64,000 bases of DNA from Dokdonella sp. (lineage in GTDB: Bacteria; Pseudomonadota; Gammaproteobacteria; Xanthomonadales; Rhodanobacteraceae): assembly GCF_019634815.1 (NCBI RefSeq), contig NZ_JAHCAP010000001.1, positions 248,001-312,000 of the forward strand, in the 5' to 3' direction. Under the pieces are notes generated by a model. That model was not told the DNA's origin. It saw only the letters and a list, made by a program, of their open reading frames with translations, and made no database searches. A program made the position numbers and the translations under genes. This document shows positions 49,303 through 57,708 of the stretch, one piece after another. Position 1 is the stretch's first letter, and every line of letters starts with the position of its first letter.

Positions 49303-50846
49303 GGCGCGGCTCCGCTGAAATCGATGAAGGCCGGAATCGGCGAGAAGTTCTTGACGCAATCGGCTTCGAGCGCGAGCGCATCGCGGGTGTCGACGAAACG
49401 CGCGGCGAGCTTGGGGAAGCAGCCGCGGCCGAGCACGCTGTGACCCTGGCCATTGGCAATCAGCACGCGCGACTTGGGCAGCTGCCTGGCAATGGCCTGG
49501 GCATAGCGCGGTGGCGTCACCGGATCGAACTGGCCGGCAAGCAACAGTACCGGCACGTCGCCAGTGAGCGGCGCGTTGAAACCGGCCGGTCGCGTGCCGT
49601 GCGGCCACAGCGCGCATTGCGCCTGGATCACTTCGACGAAGCGCGTGCCGAGCAAGGTGTCGCGGTCAGCTGGATTGACCGTGAGGCGATCGGCATCCTC
49701 GGCACAGATCACCGACAGCTGCATCGCATTGTCGGTGAGGCTCTTGAGCTCGAGGCCGAGCATTTTTGCCTGTCCGGCAAGCCCGGCATGGTCGCCGGCG
49801 AGGGCTCGCGAAATGCCTAGGGGCAGCAGTGCGCTCATCTCCGGCATGTAGGCGTACATCCGCGCCAATGCGGCGAGCGAGTCCTCGCCGACTTTCATCG
49901 TCTCCGGCGCGTTGCTCACCGGATCGCGATAGCTGGCTTCGATCGGCTGCGCACGCAAGGCGCTGCGCAACTTCTGCAGGTTCGCCCAAGGATCGCCAAA
50001 GGCCTTGGCGCAGGCGGCGTCGGCCGCGCACAGCGCAAACTGGGCCTTGAGCGATGCGTCGAGGTTCGCGGCGAAATCCGAACCAAGCGCATTGTCATTG
50101 GGCACGGCGCTGTCGAGGATGATGCTGCGCACGGCGTCGGGATAGCGCTTGGCGTATTGCTGAGCCACCCGCGTGCCGTAGGATACGCCGATCAAGTTGA
50201 GACGCGGCGCACCGATCGCCTGGCGCACCGCCTCCAGATCGCGCAGGGCGAAGCTGGTGGTGTAGTAGCGTGGATCGGCATGCGCCTTCACCTGTTCTAG
50301 GCAGATGCCGGTGTTGCGGCGCACGCGTTCGATGTCGAAGGCTTCGCCATCGCCCGAGTCTTCGAGCTTGCAGGTGAAGGCATTGGAGCCGCCGGTTCCG
50401 CGCTGGTCGAGCAGCAGCACGTTGCGATGCTCGCGCATCGGCGCGAACGCGCCGCGTTCCTGCGCCCAGACCTCGGTCGCCGCCTGGCCAGGTCCGCCCG
50501 CGAGCAGCACGAGTGGATCGGCCGGCGGTGCTGCCGCATTGCTCGCAATCAAGGCGAGCTTGAGATCGATCTTGCGGCCGTCAGGCTGATCCCAATCTTC
50601 GGGCACGCTGAAGGGCGCACACAGCGCCGCGCTGGTGGCGCCGGTCAGGGGCGCCTTGAGCTCGCAAGGCGAGAACCGGAGGTCACCCAAACGCAAGCTG
50701 CCATCGGCCTGTCGGATCGGTGCGGGAGCGCTCGAGTCGGGCTCGGCGCCAACACGGTGGTTGGTCTTGCGCAATTGGTGGACTCCGAGCAATGCCACGG
50801 CCGCCACCACCACCACCGCAATACGCAACTGGGTGGATTTCTGCAT
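49299..50846 (-). CDS. Alpha/beta hydrolase of the tripeptidyl-aminopeptidase (TAP-like) family
   Basis: A 515-aa exported hydrolase with an N-terminal hydrophobic segment (LRIAVVVVAAVALLGVHQL). The nucleophile elbow is NLIGVSYGTRVAQQYAKRYP; the TAP-like C-terminal domain carries the catalytic Asp in LLLAGQFDPVTPPRYAQ and His in ANGQGHSVLGRGCFPKLAARF. Relatives are SCO7095-type proteases and lipases that trim peptides from N-termini. The ribosome site GGGAGA suits the ATG at 50846; the ATG at 50852 overlaps the regulator stop as ATGA and is two residues longer. Third gene of the operon. Confidence 0.88.
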   Translation of the reverse strand: MQKSTQLRIAVVVVAAVALLGVHQLRKTNHRVGAEPDSSAPAPIRQADGSLRLGDLRFSPCELKAPLTGATSAALCAPFSVPEDWDQPDGRKIDLKLALIASNAAAPPADPLVLLAGGPGQAATEVWAQERGAFAPMREHRNVLLLDQRGTGGSNAFTCKLEDSGDGEAFDIERVRRNTGICLEQVKAHADPRYYTTSFALRDLEAVRQAIGAPRLNLIGVSYGTRVAQQYAKRYPDAVRSIILDSAVPNDNALGSDFAANLDASLKAQFALCAADAACAKAFGDPWANLQKLRSALRAQPIEASYRDPVSNAPETMKVGEDSLAALARMYAYMPEMSALLPLGISRALAGDHAGLAGQAKMLGLELKSLTDNAMQLSVICAEDADRLTVNPADRDTLLGTRFVEVIQAQCALWPHGTRPAGFNAPLTGDVPVLLLAGQFDPVTPPRYAQAIARQLPKSRVLIANGQGHSVLGRGCFPKLAARFVDTRDALALEADCVKNFSPIPAFIDFSGAAP

Positions 50847-50848
50847 TT

Positions 50849-51043
50849 TCATTCTCCCGGATCGAACAGTTTCTCGATGGATTTGCCGAACAAACGAGCC
50901 AGCTTGAAGGCCAATGGCAGGCTCGGATCGTACTTGCCGGTTTCAATTGCGTTGACGGTTTGGCGCGATACGCCCAAGTGTTCGGCGAGTTCGGCCTGCG
51001 ACCAGCCGTGGCCCTCACGCAGGGCGCGCACTTCGTTTTTCAT
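50849..51043 (-). CDS. Small XRE-family helix-turn-helix regulator
   Basis: A 64-aa protein that is almost entirely a Cro/C1-type DNA-binding domain: KNEVRALREGHGWSQAELAEHLGVSRQTVNAIETGKYDPSLPLAFKLARLFGKSIEKLF. Its ATG overlaps the stop of the membrane protein gene (ATGA at 51040-51043). This YozG-like class usually sits next to a small membrane protein gene as here. The two inverted repeats in the promoter (51668-51728) are its likely operator, which would make the operon autoregulated. Confidence 0.93.
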   Translation of the reverse strand: MKNEVRALREGHGWSQAELAEHLGVSRQTVNAIETGKYDPSLPLAFKLARLFGKSIEKLFDPGE

Positions 51044-51657
51044 TGATAGCGGCGCATCACGAAGAACTTTGCCAGCCCGTAACTCACGCACAGCAACGGG
51101 AACACCCACAACATCGCCGCGCCGGCATCGAGCTCGAGCACTTTGGCCGCCACCAGCAGGCCGCCAGCGAAATAGCCCAGCGACACCAGCAAGGCCGCGA
51201 TGCAGACCGCGAGGGTTTCGATGCGCTGCTGCATCTCATCGACATCACGCACGTAGCGCACCATGGCTGAGGCCACCATGGCAATCGGCAGCATCGGCAC
51301 CACGGCCACTGCGGCCCGCAGCGCCACGGGTTCGATGCCGCGCTTGATCAGCACGATCGAACCGACCAGGGTGATCATGTAGAGCACCATCGCCGGACCG
51401 AGTCGGCGCATGTAGCGATCCCGCGCTGCGCCGGGTGCGTCGCACCAGCGCGACAGCTGTTTGGCAAACAGGCGGCGAGCGAGTGCGTACACCAACATCC
51501 AGCCGCCGAGCGCAATCGCGATGCCGTCAGCCGCGCGCAACAGGCCTGCATCGATGACCATCGGCCAGAGCCGGCCCACGCCCGAAATGAGCCCGGCGAG
51601 CACCACGGTCGTGATCATCCAGTGTTCGGTGGAGTTGGTTCTGGGCAGGATCGGCAT
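51040..51657 (-). CDS. Four-to-six-helix membrane protein paired with the XRE regulator
   Basis: A 205-aa integral membrane protein with about six hydrophobic segments (MITTVVLAGLISGVGRLWPMVIDAGLL, GIAIALGGWMLVYALARRL, VLYMITLVGSIVLIKRG, AAVAVVPMLPIAMVASAMV, CIAALLVSLGYFAGGLLVAA, AAMLWVFPLLCVSYGLAKFFV). It resembles the uncharacterised membrane proteins encoded with YozG-like regulators. No domain with known function. The start at 51657 (MPILPRT) is an ATG without a good ribosome site; a GTG at 51666 and an ATG at 51618 are alternatives. First gene of the operon. Confidence 0.75.
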   Translation of the reverse strand: MPILPRTNSTEHWMITTVVLAGLISGVGRLWPMVIDAGLLRAADGIAIALGGWMLVYALARRLFAKQLSRWCDAPGAARDRYMRRLGPAMVLYMITLVGSIVLIKRGIEPVALRAAVAVVPMLPIAMVASAMVRYVRDVDEMQQRIETLAVCIAALLVSLGYFAGGLLVAAKVLELDAGAAMLWVFPLLCVSYGLAKFFVMRRYQ

Positions 51658-51667
51658 CGGTCGCACA

Positions 51668-51728
51668 TGTCAAGCAAACTTGACAGCACGATACGACTCG
51701 TCACCGGTCATGTCAAGCATGCTTTACA
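51668..51728 (-). promoter_or_regulatory. Promoter with two matching inverted-repeat operators
   Basis: TGTCAAG-CAAA-CTTGACA (51668-51685) is a perfect 7-base inverted repeat; TGTCAAG-CATG-CTTTACA (51711-51728) matches it with one mismatch in the right arm. They are centred 43 bases apart, about four helical turns. Read on the minus strand, TTGACA inside the distal repeat (51711-51716) is a consensus -35 box, 17 bases from TATCGT (51688-51693), a fair -10 box. The proximal repeat covers the expected start point. One operator thus covers the -35 and the other the start site of the membrane protein-regulator-hydrolase-natAB operon. Confidence 0.75.
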
Positions 51729-51742
51729 AGTTGCCGCGTGCC

Positions 51743-52486
51743 TCAGCGCGAGGAGATGTATTTCTCGCGGCGAATCTGCGGCACGCCCAGACCCGCGTCC
51801 TTGAGCAAGGCGAAAGTCTCATCGACCATCTCGGGATTGCCGCACAGGTAGGCGATGTCCGTCACGGGATCGGGCGCGAGCTCGGCCAGCGCGACCTGTA
51901 CGCGGCCACTGCGATCGTGCGGACGCGGCACGGCACGCGGAACGCGGCTGAAGCAGGGATGGAAGGAAAAGCCGGGAACTTCCCGCGCGAAGGCTTCGAA
52001 CTCATCGCCGTAGAGCAGCTCGGCTTCGCTGCGCGCGCCGTAAACAAGGGCGAATCGACAAGCGCGCGTCACCGTCAGGTTGCGGATTTGCGCCAGCATT
52101 GCGCGGTAGGGCGTGACGCCGGTGCCAGTGGCAACCAGCAGGTAGCGCGCGTTGCTGTCGTTGGCGTGCAGGCAGAAGCGCCCGAACGGCCCGCTCGCAT
52201 CGACCGTGCCGCCTTCGTCGAGCTGGGCGAGCAGCGCCGAAGCCGCGCCGCCTTCGACATAGGACACGGCGATCTCCAGCCGCTGCACCGCACCGCTGCC
52301 ATCGCCGACCGTGCCCACCGAATAGCTGCGCTTGGTCGGCGAGCCATCGGCATAGCGGAAATGGATCTGGATGAACTGGCCGGGCACGAAGGCGAACGGT
52401 GCGCCATCGGCGCGTTCGAAAACCAGGTGACGCACGGAAGGTGCCAGCATGTGACTGGCGACGAGACGAAGCTTGAAGGATTCCAT
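51743..52486 (-). CDS. fpr: Ferredoxin/flavodoxin-NADP reductase
   Basis: A 247-aa FAD enzyme of the bacterial Fpr type, passing electrons between NADPH and ferredoxin or flavodoxin. Motifs: FAD-binding KRSYSVGTVGDGS, FVPGQFIQIHF, GPFGRFCL, NADP-binding LVATGTGVTPYRAMLAQI, YGARSEAELLYGDEFEAF and LCGNPEMVDE, with a C-terminal REKYISSR. It lies upstream of the XRE operon with 85 bases between stop and start; it has its own promoter on the far side, divergent from the YadG-like gene. Confidence 0.9.
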   Translation of the reverse strand: MESFKLRLVASHMLAPSVRHLVFERADGAPFAFVPGQFIQIHFRYADGSPTKRSYSVGTVGDGSGAVQRLEIAVSYVEGGAASALLAQLDEGGTVDASGPFGRFCLHANDSNARYLLVATGTGVTPYRAMLAQIRNLTVTRACRFALVYGARSEAELLYGDEFEAFAREVPGFSFHPCFSRVPRAVPRPHDRSGRVQVALAELAPDPVTDIAYLCGNPEMVDETFALLKDAGLGVPQIRREKYISSR

Positions 52487-52556
52487 CGAACCACTGCGAT
52501 TCGCACGCGAGGGCCGTCTATACTAGCAGGCGCTGCCGACCATCCCTGCCGCCGCG

Positions 52557-53489
52557 ATGACCGCAATCCCCGCGCTCGACGTCGTCGAGCTCAGCAAGAC
52601 TTACGCCAGTGGAGTGCAGGCACTCAAAGGTATTTCGCTGCGTGTCGAGGCCGGGGATTTCTTCGCCCTGCTCGGCCCCAATGGTGCGGGCAAATCAACC
52701 CTGATCGGCATCCTCTCCTCGCTGGTCAACCCGACCGCGGGCGATGCGCGCATCTTCGGCGTTTCGATTCGCACGCAGCGCAGCGCGGCTATGGCCCTGA
52801 TCGGCCTGGTACCGCAGGAAATCAATCTCAACCAGTTCGAGAAACCGATCGAAATCTGCGTCAACCAGGCCGGCTTCTACGGCATCGCCCGACCCATCGC
52901 GCTGGAGCGCGCCGAGCGCTATCTGCGCGAACTGCAGCTGTGGGACAAGGCGCAGCAACAGGTGCGCACGCTCTCGGGCGGCATGAAGCGGCGTCTGATG
53001 ATTGCCCGCGCAATGATGAGCGAGCCACGCCTCTTGATCCTCGATGAACCAACCGCCGGGGTGGACATCGAGATACGCCGCTCGATGTGGAAGTTCATCA
53101 GCGCGATCAATGCCGCCGGCACCACGGTGATCCTCACCACGCACTATCTCGAGGAAGCCGAGCAGCTGTGCCGCAACATCGCCATCATCGACCATGGCCG
53201 CATCATCGAACACACCTCGATGCGCAAGCTGCTGGCAACGCTCGACACCGAAACCTTCGTTCTCGATCTGGGTGCGGCGCCGGCGCAACTGCCCTTCGTC
53301 GCCGGCGTGCGCCTGCATGCGCTTGATGCACAAACGATTGAAGCCGAGGTCGCGCGCAGCAGTGATCTCAATTCCCTGTTCGCCACCCTCAGCGCGGCCG
53401 GCATCACCGTGCGCTCGATGCGCAACAAGACCAACCGCCTCGAAGAGCTGTTCGTGCGTCTGGTCGAAAACGGCAAGCAGGTCGCATGA
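52557..53489 (+). CDS. ABC-2 type transporter ATP-binding protein, YadG-like
   Basis: A 310-aa ATPase with Walker A LLGPNGAGKSTLIGIL, signature LSGGMKRRLMIARAM and Walker B LLILDEPTAGVDIEIRRSMWKF. A C-terminal extension (about residues 230-310) with LEELFVRLVENGKQ is common in this subgroup. Its stop overlaps the start of the permease gene (ATGA at 53486). It probably exports a polysaccharide, lipid or drug; the family substrate is not known. Diverges from the reductase gene with 70 bases between starts. Confidence 0.9.
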   Translation: MTAIPALDVVELSKTYASGVQALKGISLRVEAGDFFALLGPNGAGKSTLIGILSSLVNPTAGDARIFGVSIRTQRSAAMALIGLVPQEINLNQFEKPIEICVNQAGFYGIARPIALERAERYLRELQLWDKAQQQVRTLSGGMKRRLMIARAMMSEPRLLILDEPTAGVDIEIRRSMWKFISAINAAGTTVILTTHYLEEAEQLCRNIAIIDHGRIIEHTSMRKLLATLDTETFVLDLGAAPAQLPFVAGVRLHALDAQTIEAEVARSSDLNSLFATLSAAGITVRSMRNKTNRLEELFVRLVENGKQVA

Positions 53490-54262
53490 ACGCGCAGGCC
53501 CTATCGATCGCCTTCAACACCATCGCCCGTCGCGAGGTATCACGCATCCTGCGCATCTGGACGCAGACGCTGCTGCCCTCGGCCATCACGATGACCCTGT
53601 ATTTCGTCATCTTCGGCACCCTCGTCGGCAGCCGGATTGGCGAAATGGCGCCCGGCATCGGCTACATCGACTACATCGTGCCGGGCCTGATCATGATGGC
53701 GGTGATCACCAACAGCTACGGCAACATCTCCTCGTCGTTCTTCAGCGCCAAGTTCCAGCATTACGTCGAGGAAATGCTGGCCTCGCCAACACCGCCCTGG
53801 GTGATCCTGTCGGGCTATGTCGTTGGCGCCTTGTTGCGCGGGTTGATCGTCGCGCTGATCGTGCTGGCGATTTCGTTGCTGTTCACCCACATCCAGCTGC
53901 ATCACCCCTGGGTGACGCTGACGACGATCCTGCTCACCTCGATCGTGTTTTCGCTGGCCGGCTTCATCAACGCGGTGTTTGCGAAGAAGTTCGACGACAT
54001 CGCCCTGGTGCCGACCTTCGTGCTCACCCCGCTGACCTATCTGGGCGGCGTTTTCTATTCGGTGAACGCGCTCGGTGCGCCCTGGCGGCAGATCAGCTAT
54101 GCCAACCCGATCCTGTACATGGTCAACGCGTTCCGCTACGGCCTGCTCGGTATCAGCGACCTGCCGCTGTGGCAGGCCTATGCGGTGATGCTCGGCTTCG
54201 CCGTCGTGCTCAGCGCATTGGCCTTGTTCCTGATTGCCCGCGGCGTCGGCCTGCGCAGCTGA
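53486..54262 (+). CDS. ABC-2 type transporter permease, YadH-like
   Basis: A 258-aa permease with six transmembrane helices in the ABC-2 layout (QTLLPSAITMTLYFVIFGTLVG; YIDYIVPGLIMMAVITNSYGNISSSFF; LRGLIVALIVLAISLLFTHI; MLGFAVVLSALALFLIARGVG). The DYIVPGLIMM and FFSAKFQHYVEEML segments match the YadH subgroup. Coupled to the ATPase gene by a 4-base overlap; the two form one exporter. Confidence 0.9.
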   Translation: MNAQALSIAFNTIARREVSRILRIWTQTLLPSAITMTLYFVIFGTLVGSRIGEMAPGIGYIDYIVPGLIMMAVITNSYGNISSSFFSAKFQHYVEEMLASPTPPWVILSGYVVGALLRGLIVALIVLAISLLFTHIQLHHPWVTLTTILLTSIVFSLAGFINAVFAKKFDDIALVPTFVLTPLTYLGGVFYSVNALGAPWRQISYANPILYMVNAFRYGLLGISDLPLWQAYAVMLGFAVVLSALALFLIARGVGLRS

Positions 54263-54271
54263 CGTTCCCGC

Positions 54272-55072
54272 TCAGGCATCGAGCGCGAAGAATGCCCGCG
54301 CGTTGCGGCTGGTGATCTGCGCGATCAACCCGGCATCTTCGCCGCGCGCCGCCGCCACCGCGGCGCAGACGTGGGCGAGGTACATCGGCTCATTGCGCCG
54401 GTGTGAGGGCTTGGGCACGAGATCGCGCGGCAACAGGTAAGGCGCATCGGTTTCGATCATCAGACGATCGGCCGGGATCAGGCGTACCAATTCACGCAGA
54501 TGCTGGCCGCGCCGCTCGTCGCAGATCCAGCCGGTGATGCCGATGTGACAACCCCGATCGAGGTAGTCGATCAGCTCGGCCCGCTCGCCGGTAAAGCAAT
54601 GCACCACGGCCCGGCAGATGCGATCGCGCACGCGGTCGAGACAGGCGATGAAGTCAGCGTGTGCATCGCGCTGATGCAGGAACAGCGGCTTGCCGCTGTC
54701 GATGGCGACCTGCAGCTGGCGCTCGAAGGCATCGATCTGCGCCGCATGCGGCGAATAGTTGCGGAAATAGTCGAGACCGGTTTCGCCGACCGCCTTCACC
54801 TGCGGCTGCGCCGACAACTCGCGCAACAAGGCGTCGGTGGCCTCGTCGTATTCATGCGCGTGGTGTGGATGCACGCCGGCGGTGGCGTACAGAAAGCCCG
54901 GATGCGCAAGCGCCAGCGCCAGCGCGGCGCGGCTGCCACCCGCACTGGCGCCGGTGACGAGGATCTGCGTTGCCCCGTGCGCGCGTGCGCGCGCCAGCAC
55001 CGCATCGAAGTCGGCGCGGAAGGATTCATGGGTGAGATTGGCGCCGATGTCGACCAGCTCGAGCGCGGTCAT
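54272..55072 (-). CDS. tatD: TatD-family metal-dependent hydrolase
   Basis: A 266-aa TIM-barrel deoxyribonuclease-like enzyme. The metal ligands are visible: DIGANLTHESF (the usual HxH is replaced by NLTH here), AVGETGLDYFRN (Glu), LFLHQRDAH (His), AVVHCFTGE (His) and MIETDAPYLLP (Asp). TatD enzymes act as 3'-5' exonucleases in DNA repair and degradation. It is convergent with the YadH-like permease (9 bases apart). The N-terminal DIGANLTH matches the TatD subgroup rather than YcfH. Confidence 0.92.
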   Translation of the reverse strand: MTALELVDIGANLTHESFRADFDAVLARARAHGATQILVTGASAGGSRAALALALAHPGFLYATAGVHPHHAHEYDEATDALLRELSAQPQVKAVGETGLDYFRNYSPHAAQIDAFERQLQVAIDSGKPLFLHQRDAHADFIACLDRVRDRICRAVVHCFTGERAELIDYLDRGCHIGITGWICDERRGQHLRELVRLIPADRLMIETDAPYLLPRDLVPKPSHRRNEPMYLAHVCAAVAAARGEDAGLIAQITSRNARAFFALDA

Positions 55073-55207
55073 GCGAACTCCGAGGACTCCCGGTACCCCG
55101 GAAGTGGCTATTATCGGCGAACTGGATCACGTTTGGCGGGCGCGTGGTTCACAGGCAATTAATGCCCGTTCCAAGATGCTTGGGTTCCCTGGAGAGAGGA
55201 TCTCGCG

Positions 55208-56365
55208 ATGCGCGCCTACCATTTGACCACGCTTCTTTGCGCGGGTTTGTTCTGCCTGCCGGCGTTTGCCGCCGACACCAGCGCCGATGCAGCCCGGCAG
55301 TATCACGAAGCAGCGATCACCCAGGTTCGTGCCAAGCTCGCCCTGGCCCGCGCCGATGCGACCAAGGCCAAGGTGATGGGCAGCCACACCGGATCGGGCA
55401 CACCCCTGGCCAATGAATACCGCGCCTATCCACCGAGCTGCGCCGCCTGGCCGTTGCCGGACAAGTCCAGCGGCACCACGGTGAGCAAGCGCATGGCGCT
55501 GTACACGCGAGACGGCAACGGCAATTCAGCCACGCCGGAAACCGTGACCGTGACCTTGTGGCGTGTGCCCTGCAGCAGCAGCGGCGCCAGCAACCTGCCC
55601 TACAACAATGATAGCGCTGGCAACGCGATGACCTTGCTGCGCATCGACCGCGACTCGGGCAACGAAGGCCGCACCGACCGCTTCCCCACCTTCCCGCTGC
55701 TCAACATCCGACAGGGCAATCTCGATTTCGGCAATCAGGCCAGCGCGGTGCGGGCTGCCAGCGAGCCCAATACCTTCGTCACCGATGGCCCCTACGACGC
55801 GCCGGTCTTCGTCAGCACGACCTATGTGCTCGAGAATTACAACTTCGCGCCCGCCTACAACCATTTCTACGCGTACGCCTTCACCTTGCTGGTCGATCCC
55901 TACATCAGTGGCGGCAGCGGCACCACGTTCGCGATGGGCGATTACACCGGCACCGGCCTGACGTCGATGCCGCTGGATGGCTACGCCGCCGCGCAGTACT
56001 ACAACGCCTCGCTCAATGAAGGCCTGCTGGTGCAGGTGGCCGAAGGCTACGACGGCGCGCACCCGGCGCGCCGTCAGGTGATTCTGGATCTGCTCACCAC
56101 CGACAACAACAATGCGCCGTTCTGGATCGTCGGCAACGTCGCCTACGACAACATCGGCGCCACCACGCTCAACGTCCCGCTCACCTACCTCGTCAATGGC
56201 AACGCGACCCAGCCCTGGGGCTCGGCGTCAATCTCCCTGCTCAGCTGCGGCAAGCTGCGCGTGGTGTTTCACGCCAACTCCGGGCTGCCCTCGCCGGTAC
56301 CGAGTTTCAACGGTACGGCCGATTACGACCGCATCTTCGCCGCCAACGGCATGATGTGCGAGTGA
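55208..56365 (+). CDS. Exported protein of unknown function, paralogue A
   Basis: A 385-aa protein with a signal peptide (MRAYHLTTLLCAGLFCLPAFA, cut before ADTS). The mature part begins with a helical stretch (DAARQYHEAAITQVRAKLALARAD), then a beta-rich domain with Cys pairs: YPPSCAAWPLPDKSSGTT, LWRVPCSSSG, GYAAAQYYNASLNEGLLVQVAEGYDGAHPARRQ, PFWIVGNVAYD, and the end FNGTADYDRIFAANGMMCE. The gene product at 56472 shares most of these blocks, so the two are tandem duplicates. No recognised domain. An extracellular or periplasmic place is likely. Confidence 0.78.
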   Translation: MRAYHLTTLLCAGLFCLPAFAADTSADAARQYHEAAITQVRAKLALARADATKAKVMGSHTGSGTPLANEYRAYPPSCAAWPLPDKSSGTTVSKRMALYTRDGNGNSATPETVTVTLWRVPCSSSGASNLPYNNDSAGNAMTLLRIDRDSGNEGRTDRFPTFPLLNIRQGNLDFGNQASAVRAASEPNTFVTDGPYDAPVFVSTTYVLENYNFAPAYNHFYAYAFTLLVDPYISGGSGTTFAMGDYTGTGLTSMPLDGYAAAQYYNASLNEGLLVQVAEGYDGAHPARRQVILDLLTTDNNNAPFWIVGNVAYDNIGATTLNVPLTYLVNGNATQPWGSASISLLSCGKLRVVFHANSGLPSPVPSFNGTADYDRIFAANGMMCE

Positions 56366-56370
56366 TCCAC

Positions 56371-56397
56371 CCGGGCGCGCCGCCAGCGAGCGCCCGG
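56371..56397 (+). repeat. Hairpin after paralogue A, first of two
   Basis: CCGGGCGC (56371-56378) pairs with GCGCCCGG (56390-56397). It begins 5 bases after the stop codon of the first paralogue and precedes a longer hairpin. Confidence 0.5.
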
Positions 56398-56400
56398 ATT

Positions 56401-56437
56401 GCGACGGCCGCAACGGCAGCCCCGTTGCGGCCGTCGC
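56401..56437 (+). terminator. Strong hairpin between the paralogues
   Basis: A perfect 16-base stem (56401-56416 with 56422-56437) and a 5-base loop. No long T-run follows, only GTGTTCC. It should end or reduce transcription of the first paralogue before the second one starts at 56472. Confidence 0.6.
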
Positions 56438-56471
56438 GTGTTCCCTGATCGAAAAACGAGGAGTCCCTGAA

Positions 56472-57593
56472 ATGAAGCAAGCATTCGGCGTGACGGCTGC
56501 CCTGGCCCTGCTCGCGGTACCCGCACTCGCCTGCGCAGGCAATGGTTCGTTCCTGCACAACTACGATGTTCCCGGCGCTGCCGCGGCGGTCCATTCGCCA
56601 AGCGCGAAGGTCGCAGGCACGACCACCACGCCAGGCACGCCGATGGCTCGCGCCAACCGGAACTATCCGCCCAGTTGCGCTTCGTATCCACTGCCCGACA
56701 AGCCCAGCGGCACCACCTGGAGCGCAACCGTTCCGGCTCTGGCCACGACCAGCGTCGGCACCACCATCGAGAATCTCGTCGTCACCGTCTGGCGAATGCC
56801 CTGCAGCAGCAGCGGCCAGATCACGCCGTACAACGCGAGCGGCGCCAAGAATGCGATGACTCTGGTTCGCATCGATCGTGCCGACGACAGCCTGAGCACG
56901 ATGGTTCCGCTGCGGCCGCGCCTGCTGTTTTCGCAGGGCAGCACGAGCTATGGCGTGATCCGCCTGGCCGCTGAACCGAACACAGCGATCTCCGAGGCTT
57001 CCTACGCGGCAGCCATGCCGGGCAGCGCGACCTACGTGCTCGAGAACTATCCCGTCGCGGGAATGCCGCAGTTCGACTTCAAGACCGCCTTCAAGCTCAA
57101 CGTGATCGGCGGCACAGGCACCAATGTCGACATCGACGTACCCGCGTACGACCCCACCAGCGCGACCTATCCCGATGCGTTCGCACCGATCCCGATCGAT
57201 GGTTACGCGGCGGCGCAGTGGTACAACGCCGCCCGCAACGAAGGTGTGATCGTGCAGGTGGCCGAGAATTTCGACGGCGCGCATCCGACCCGGCGGCAGT
57301 TGATCATTGACCTCTTGACCAAGGATGCCGCGGGCAATCCGTTCTGGATCGTCGGTGGTGCGGCGTTTGATCCGATCGCCGGTGGCGTGCGCTCGCTCGA
57401 CGTGCCGGTGAGCTTCCTCACTGCCAACAACGGCATCGCCGACTGGGGCACGGTCCATCTCGTGTTGGCCAATTGCAACCGCATGGATCTGGCGTTCACG
57501 CCGATTGGCTCACTGCCGCAGGGCATCCCTTCGATCACCGGCACGATCAGCTACGACCGCCTGCTCAGCGCCAACGGCATGCTCTGCGAATAA
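56472..57593 (+). CDS. Exported protein of unknown function, paralogue B
   Basis: A 373-aa protein with a signal peptide (MKQAFGVTAALALLAVPALACA). It is a diverged copy of the preceding gene: YPPSCASYPLPDKPSGTTW, VWRMPCSSSG, NAMTLVRIDR, AAEPNT, TYVLENYPVAG, DGYAAAQWYNAARNEGVIVQVAENFDGAHPTRRQ, PFWIVGGAAFD, and the end TISYDRLLSANGMLCE align block by block. The helical segment that follows the signal peptide in the first copy is replaced by a shorter linker. Ribosome site GAGGAG lies about ten bases before the ATG. Function unknown. Confidence 0.78.
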   Translation: MKQAFGVTAALALLAVPALACAGNGSFLHNYDVPGAAAAVHSPSAKVAGTTTTPGTPMARANRNYPPSCASYPLPDKPSGTTWSATVPALATTSVGTTIENLVVTVWRMPCSSSGQITPYNASGAKNAMTLVRIDRADDSLSTMVPLRPRLLFSQGSTSYGVIRLAAEPNTAISEASYAAAMPGSATYVLENYPVAGMPQFDFKTAFKLNVIGGTGTNVDIDVPAYDPTSATYPDAFAPIPIDGYAAAQWYNAARNEGVIVQVAENFDGAHPTRRQLIIDLLTKDAAGNPFWIVGGAAFDPIAGGVRSLDVPVSFLTANNGIADWGTVHLVLANCNRMDLAFTPIGSLPQGIPSITGTISYDRLLSANGMLCE

Positions 57594-57614
57594 TCGCGCC
57601 GCAGGCTTCTCGCG

Positions 57615-57639
57615 GAACGGCCGCCACGCGCGGCCGTTC
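57615..57639 (+). terminator. Hairpin downstream of paralogue B
   Basis: GAACGGCCGC (57615-57624) pairs perfectly with GCGGCCGTTC (57630-57639) around a 5-base loop; TTGCGCG follows. It lies 22 bases after the stop codon and before hrpB. Confidence 0.6.
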
Positions 57640-57708
57640 TTGCGCGTGATCCCGATCGCCGCGAGCGCGCGCACTACAATCGACGCCTGTTCTCCTGCGC
57701 CTCGCGCC

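Noticed and set aside
50849..51657. Toxin-antitoxin pair made by the XRE protein and the membrane protein
   Set aside because: The pair matches YozG-like regulator plus membrane protein operons with exporter genes; no toxin motif is seen.
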